Under the pieces are notes generated by a model, which saw only the letters and a list, made by a program, of their open reading frames with translations, was not told the origin of the DNA and did no database searches. Of a DNA stretch of 64,000 bases, positions 60,485 to 64,000 are shown piece by piece. Both the position numbers and the translations under genes were made by a program. The DNA is from Blautia glucerasea (GTDB lineage Bacteria > Bacillota > Clostridia > Lachnospirales > Lachnospiraceae): assembly GCF_013304385.1 (NCBI RefSeq), contig NZ_JAAITU010000005.1, forward strand, positions 1-64,000, read 5' to 3'. Position 1 is the stretch's first letter. Every line of letters starts with the position of its first letter.

Positions 60485-61387
60485 TCAAGAATTCTTGGAA
60501 CCTGTCAGATATAGGTTCAATGCTCTGTGCAGATTCCGGATCTCAACCTCCTTGTGATCTCCGCCGTATTCCCCGTCCAGCGTCCATGCCACAGCCTCAT
60601 CTGACTGAATCCGGATCCTGCTTGTCTTAAAGGTATAGATCAGGTCTGAATTATCCTTACCGGACATCAGTCCTGCAATGATCTCCTGCATATCCATCGG
60701 ATTCTTAGGCGTGGTGATCAAGGTCACCTCAAACAGGCCGTCATTCATATCCACATTTTTTCCGGTCAGATTCTTAAATCCTCCAACGGATCTGGAATTG
60801 GTGATCATCCCATACATAAAATCATCTTCAAAGATTTCATCCTCTGTTGTTACTTTCATATGGTAAGACTGAATATCAAACAGACGTTTGACCCCCTCCA
60901 GCAGATATGCCAGATGTCCCAGAATATTCTTCAGATCCTGGTCAGTCTCATAGGCCACATCCGTAAAAAGTCCAAATGCGGCAATATAAGTAAATGTCTG
61001 TTTATTAAACTTCCCGATATCACAGCGGTACACATTCTCTTCCATGATCATCTCTGCTGCAGCTACCATATTTTTGGGAATAAACAGGCTTCCTGCAAAA
61101 TCATTGGTGCTTCCTGCCGGAATATATCCTACCGGAACCTTGCTTCCTGTCTCAACCAGTCCTGCAACCACCTCATCCAGTGTGCCATCGCCGCCGCTGC
61201 ATACCACAAGATCCACCTTGTCTGCATACTTCCTGGTCATTTCATATGCATCTTTGGGATATTGTGTGGCACGGATGACCACTTCATAACCACCCTTGTT
61301 AAAAATATCCACAATATCCATTAAAGCGGTTTTGATCTTGCCTTTTCCGGCTTTTGGATTAAATACAAAAAAAAGTTTCTTCTCCAA
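60485..61387 (-). CDS. Diacylglycerol/lipid kinase (YegS/DgkB family)
   Basis: A 300-residue protein starting MEKKLFFVFNPKAGKGKIKT. NPKAGKG near residue 10, VVCSGGDGTLDEVVAGLVE near residue 60 and GYIPAGSTNDFAGSLFIPKN near residue 88 are the nucleotide-binding motifs. The C-terminal beta-sandwich ends TLDGEYGGDHKEVEIRN. It phosphorylates diacylglycerol or a related lipid, feeding phospholipid recycling that lipoteichoic acid synthesis requires. The promoter lies in the trp terminator region. Confidence 0.9.
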   Translation of the reverse strand: MEKKLFFVFNPKAGKGKIKTALMDIVDIFNKGGYEVVIRATQYPKDAYEMTRKYADKVDLVVCSGGDGTLDEVVAGLVETGSKVPVGYIPAGSTNDFAGSLFIPKNMVAAAEMIMEENVYRCDIGKFNKQTFTYIAAFGLFTDVAYETDQDLKNILGHLAYLLEGVKRLFDIQSYHMKVTTEDEIFEDDFMYGMITNSRSVGGFKNLTGKNVDMNDGLFEVTLITTPKNPMDMQEIIAGLMSGKDNSDLIYTFKTSRIRIQSDEAVAWTLDGEYGGDHKEVEIRNLHRALNLYLTGSKNS

Positions 61388-61428
61388 GTTCAGGCCCTCT
61401 TTTTACATATTTTCTACATATTCATGTT

Positions 61429-61459
61429 ATAATATAAAAAAAAGAGGGAAAAAAGTCAA
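61429..61459 (-). promoter_or_regulatory. Promoter of the lipid kinase, overlapping the trp terminator
   Basis: TTGACT (61459-61454 on the minus strand) and TATATT (61436-61431) are 17 bp apart; TATTAT at 61434-61429 is a shifted alternative. The -35 lies in the loop of the terminator at 61438-61478. Confidence 0.5.
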
Positions 61460-61478
61460 TCTTTTTGCCCTCTTTTTT
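61438..61478 (-). terminator. trp operon terminator
   Basis: AAAAAAGAGGG (61438-61448) pairs with CCCTCTTTTTT (61468-61478), giving a U-rich tail on the minus strand 16 bp after the trpA stop. The stem is symmetrical enough to act in both directions. Confidence 0.8.
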
Positions 61479-61493
61479 GCTTTGCCGGATCTG

Positions 61494-62273
61494 CTATACG
61501 TTACGTACAGCATCCTTCATAGATTTCACATACTCCTTTACGTAAGGCACACAATCCTTTCCATACCTGGCACACAGCTTGACGATAGCAGAACCTACGA
61601 TCGCCCCGTCGGACTGTTCTGCCATTTTAGCTGCCTGCTGCGGTGTACTGATTCCAAAGCCTACCGCACAGGGAATCTGTTTTTCTGCTTTTACCAGATG
61701 CACCATTGCCCCGATATCTGTGGTAATCTGGCTTCTAGTACCGGTTACTCCAAGAGAAGACACACAGTATACAAAACCTTCCGCCTCTTTTGCGATCATT
61801 GCGATCCTTTCGTGGGAAGTAGGTGCGATCAGGGAGATCAAATCTATTCCATATGCTTTGCACACGCTGTCAAATTCTTCCTTTTCTTCAAATGGTACAT
61901 CCGGAAGGATCAGTCCGTCCATTCCGACTTCAGACGCTTTTTTGATAAATCTTTCAGTTCCATAGGAAAAAACCACATTTGCATAAGTCATAAACACCAT
62001 AGGGATCCTGGTTTTCTTACGAATCCGAACCACCATATCAAAAACCTTGTCTGTTGTTACGCCTCCGCCTAATGCTCTTACATTGGCAGCCTGAATCACA
62101 GGCCCTTCTGCTGTTGGATCGGAAAATGGGATCCCAAGCTCGATCAAATCTGCCCCTGCCTCTTCCATTGCATATACGATCTGCTCTGTTACATCAAGGG
62201 ATGGATCCCCGCAGGTAACAAAGGGAATAAATGCTTTTCCTTTACCAAATGCTGCTGCTATATTCTTATTCAT
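61494..62273 (-). CDS. trpA: Tryptophan synthase alpha chain
   Basis: A 259-residue TIM barrel; the ATG at 62273 ([20 protein letters not shown]) overlaps trpB by 8 bp behind GGGAGG. Catalytic Glu lies in [19 protein letters not shown] near residue 48, and the Asp in [14 protein letters not shown] near residue 128. [20 protein letters not shown] and VGSAIVKL form the phosphate site. It releases indole from indole-glycerol phosphate. The last gene of the trp operon here. Confidence 0.95.
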   Translation of the reverse strand: MNKNIAAAFGKGKAFIPFVTCGDPSLDVTEQIVYAMEEAGADLIELGIPFSDPTAEGPVIQAANVRALGGGVTTDKVFDMVVRIRKKTRIPMVFMTYANVVFSYGTERFIKKASEVGMDGLILPDVPFEEKEEFDSVCKAYGIDLISLIAPTSHERIAMIAKEAEGFVYCVSSLGVTGTRSQITTDIGAMVHLVKAEKQIPCAVGFGISTPQQAAKMAEQSDGAIVGSAIVKLCARYGKDCVPYVKEYVKSMKDAVRNV

Positions 62274-63450
62274 GGATATCCTCCCCTCTGTATCTGGCAA
62301 TTGCTGCACAATCCTTATCTCCACGTCCTGAAATCGTGATCACTACACACTGGTCTTTTCTCATGTCCGGTACGATCTTTCTTGCATAGGCCACTGCATG
62401 GGCACTTTCAATGGCGGGGATGATGCCCTCGATCCTTGAAAGATATTCAAAAGCATCCACTGCTTCATCATCTGTTACAGGTACATACTGTGCTCTTCCT
62501 GTATCATACAGGTGGGCATGCTCAGGTCCGATCCCCGGATAATCCAATCCAGCGGAAATGGAATACACCGGAGCGATCTGTCCATATTCATCCTGGCAGA
62601 AATATGACTTCATTCCATGGAAGATCCCCAGTTTTCCTGTTGCAATGGTAGCTGCAGTCTCTGCAGTATGGATGCCCCGGCCTGCTGCCTCGCAGCCGAT
62701 CAGCTGTACTTCCTTATCTTCAATAAAATGGTAAAAGGTACCGATTGCATTGGAGCCGCCGCCTACGCAGGCAAGAACAGCATCCGGAAGCTTTCCTTCC
62801 TTTTCCAGCATCTGCTCCTTAATTTCTTTGGAGATCACAGCCTGGAAATCACGTACAATGGTAGGGAAAGGATGGGGTCCCATTACAGAGCCAAGTACAT
62901 AATGGGTATCTGCGATCCGGTTCGTCCACTCTCTCATGGTTTCAGAAACTGCATCCTTTAAGGTTGCTGTGCCGGAAGTTACAGGATGTACCTTTGCTCC
63001 CAGAAGCTTCATTTTGTATACATTTAATGCCTGTCTTTTGGTATCTTCCTCCCCCATGAAGACTTCACATTCCATCCCCATCAAGGCGGCTGCAGTAGCT
63101 GTGGCCACTCCATGCTGCCCTGCACCTGTTTCTGCGATCACACGGGTTTTTCCCATTTTCTTTGCAAGAAGCACCTGCCCCAGCACATTGTTGATCTTGT
63201 GGGCTCCTGTATGGTTCAGATCCTCTCTTTTCAGATAAACCTTTGCACCACCCAGATCTTCTGTCATATGTGCTGCATAATAAAGTCTGGATGGACGGCC
63301 TGCATATTCATTAAAAAGCTCTGTTAATTCCCTGTTAAATTCCGGGTCATTCTTGTAATGCTCATAGGCCTCTTCCAGCTCCAGTACTGCATTCATCAGT
63401 GTTTCCGGAATGTACTGGCCTCCATGTATTCCAAATCTGCCTTTAGACAT
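62266..63450 (-). CDS. trpB: Tryptophan synthase beta chain
   Basis: A 394-residue PLP enzyme starting [20 protein letters not shown]. The PLP lysine lies in [20 protein letters not shown] near residue 84, with [18 protein letters not shown] near residue 107. The phosphate site is [10 protein letters not shown] near residue 228. [20 protein letters not shown] and the final SGRGDKD are classic TrpB1. It joins indole and serine to give tryptophan. Confidence 0.96.
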   Translation of the reverse strand: MSKGRFGIHGGQYIPETLMNAVLELEEAYEHYKNDPEFNRELTELFNEYAGRPSRLYYAAHMTEDLGGAKVYLKREDLNHTGAHKINNVLGQVLLAKKMGKTRVIAETGAGQHGVATATAAALMGMECEVFMGEEDTKRQALNVYKMKLLGAKVHPVTSGTATLKDAVSETMREWTNRIADTHYVLGSVMGPHPFPTIVRDFQAVISKEIKEQMLEKEGKLPDAVLACVGGGSNAIGTFYHFIEDKEVQLIGCEAAGRGIHTAETAATIATGKLGIFHGMKSYFCQDEYGQIAPVYSISAGLDYPGIGPEHAHLYDTGRAQYVPVTDDEAVDAFEYLSRIEGIIPAIESAHAVAYARKIVPDMRKDQCVVITISGRGDKDCAAIARYRGEDIHE

Positions 63451-63492
63451 ATTTCTTATCCTCCTGCTTGTATTTCAAAAGTTTTTGCCATT

Positions 63493-63999
63493 TTATAGCT
63501 TTCTCACCAGTTCTACTGCCTGTCTGATCTTTTCAGGATCTTTTTTTCCATTTGTTTCCACACTGCTGCTAAGATCCACAGCCCAGGGGCTTAAGTAATG
63601 CACAGCTTTTTCCAGGTTATCCACTCCAAGTCCTCCTGCAAGAAAATAAGGTCTGGAAATCCCCCCTGCCAGCATCCAGTCAAAGGTTTTCCCAGTGCCT
63701 CCGCTGCCCTGATCCAGAAGGATATAATCTGCGATGCTTGCTTTTTCCTTGGCAATATCTTCTTCCGTTTTTACAGAAAAAGCTTTGATCACCTTTTTTC
63801 CTGTTTCATCCTGCAGCTGCTGGATATAGGCTTCCTCTTCCTGTCCGTGAAGCTGTGCCATCTGGATCACCTTCTGATCTAAAAGGTCAGCCACCAGCAC
63901 AAATGGTGCATTTACAAACACTCCAACTGCACAGATAGAAGGATCCAGCTGACGAATCAGCTTCTTTAACTCATCAGAAGTAATCGATCTTCTGCTTTT
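63493..63999 (-). CDS. trpF: Phosphoribosylanthranilate isomerase, 5' end beyond the window
   Basis: The frame is open from the window edge to the stop at 63493, about 168 codons. The visible part begins KSRRSITSDELKKLIRQLDP and continues VGVFVNAPFVLVADLLDQKV. QMAQLHGQEEEAYIQQLQ holds the Q-L-H-G motif. IADYILLDQGSGGTGKTFDW carries the catalytic Asp and phosphate loop, and FLAGGLGVDNLEKAV and VDLSSSVETNGKKDPEKI finish the barrel. The catalytic Cys near the N-terminus is outside the window. The gene leads into trpB across a 42-bp gap. Confidence 0.93.
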   Translation of the reverse strand, partial: KSRRSITSDELKKLIRQLDPSICAVGVFVNAPFVLVADLLDQKVIQMAQLHGQEEEAYIQQLQDETGKKVIKAFSVKTEEDIAKEKASIADYILLDQGSGGTGKTFDWMLAGGISRPYFLAGGLGVDNLEKAVHYLSPWAVDLSSSVETNGKKDPEKIRQAVELVRKL

Positions 64000-64000
64000 A

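Noticed and set aside
1-64000. tRNA, rRNA, T-box or known riboswitch
   Set aside because: Gaps ahead of trpS, glnN, cysK-like and trp genes were read for conserved cores, and none was recognised. Small unusual elements could still be missed by eye.

Overview
The window looks like a chromosomal segment of a gut-type Lachnospiraceae (Blautia/Ruminococcus/Dorea-like Firmicute). The basis is gene content: a type III glutamine synthetase, a small alarmone synthetase, a CdaR-type regulator, YitT, a Firmicute EPS operon with a PHP-type CpsB phosphatase and a BY-kinase, and AGGAGG-type ribosome binding sites. Almost every gene is on the minus strand. No rRNA, tRNA, CRISPR array, integrase or intact transposase was seen.

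Layout. (1) 1-4.5 kb, accessory scrap: a wrecked phage tape-measure gene, a plus-strand four-gene module with a DUF3990 ADP-ribosyltransferase-like protein and three small proteins, two ~150 bp direct repeats, an unknown protein, an HTH protein and a truncated VOC gene. (2) 4.57-26.4 kb: one long minus-strand exopolysaccharide/capsule locus. It starts from a strong promoter at ~26.4 kb with a ~415 nt structured leader. It runs CpsB phosphatase, a 40-aa membrane peptide, LCP, Wzz, BY-kinase, a secreted basic protein, the priming sugar transferase, several glycosyltransferases, a radical SAM protein, a pyruvyltransferase, a Wzy-like polymerase, a MurJ-like flippase, acyltransferases, a nucleotidyltransferase and VanZ. 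Four of these genes are interrupted, at a pentanucleotide repeat, homopolymers or a 4-bp duplication. (3) 26.7-33.1 kb: a defence island with two RhuM paralogues and an EVE-domain McrB/McrC pair, with RlmD-like C-terminal scraps nearby. (4) 33.2-36.2 kb: rlmD, a (p)ppGpp synthetase, a PAP2 phosphatase and a highly structured intergenic element. (5) 36.3-46.9 kb: an unusual metabolic cluster with a CysK-like PLP enzyme, a sulfonate/nitrate-type ABC importer, a stand-alone LanC-like protein, an ASKHA (DUF4445) protein, a DeoR regulator, a Gfo/Idh oxidoreductase, a TIM-barrel isomerase and an alpha/beta hydrolase. (6) 47-64 kb, core genes: trpS, a 3D-domain cell-wall protein, a CtpA protease, ftsEX, hicAB, cdaR-like, yitT, a VWA/MoxR pair, glnN, a lipid kinase and trpFBA.

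The main points for follow-up are these. The capsule acyltransferase at 6143-7215 has 12 copies of a 5-bp repeat at its N-terminus, which places it out of frame with its start codon; this is a textbook slipped-strand switch. The LanC-like/CysK/ASKHA cluster has no assigned pathway. The DUF3791-DUF3990 module may be an undescribed ADP-ribosylation toxin-antitoxin or defence unit, and direct repeats flank it.
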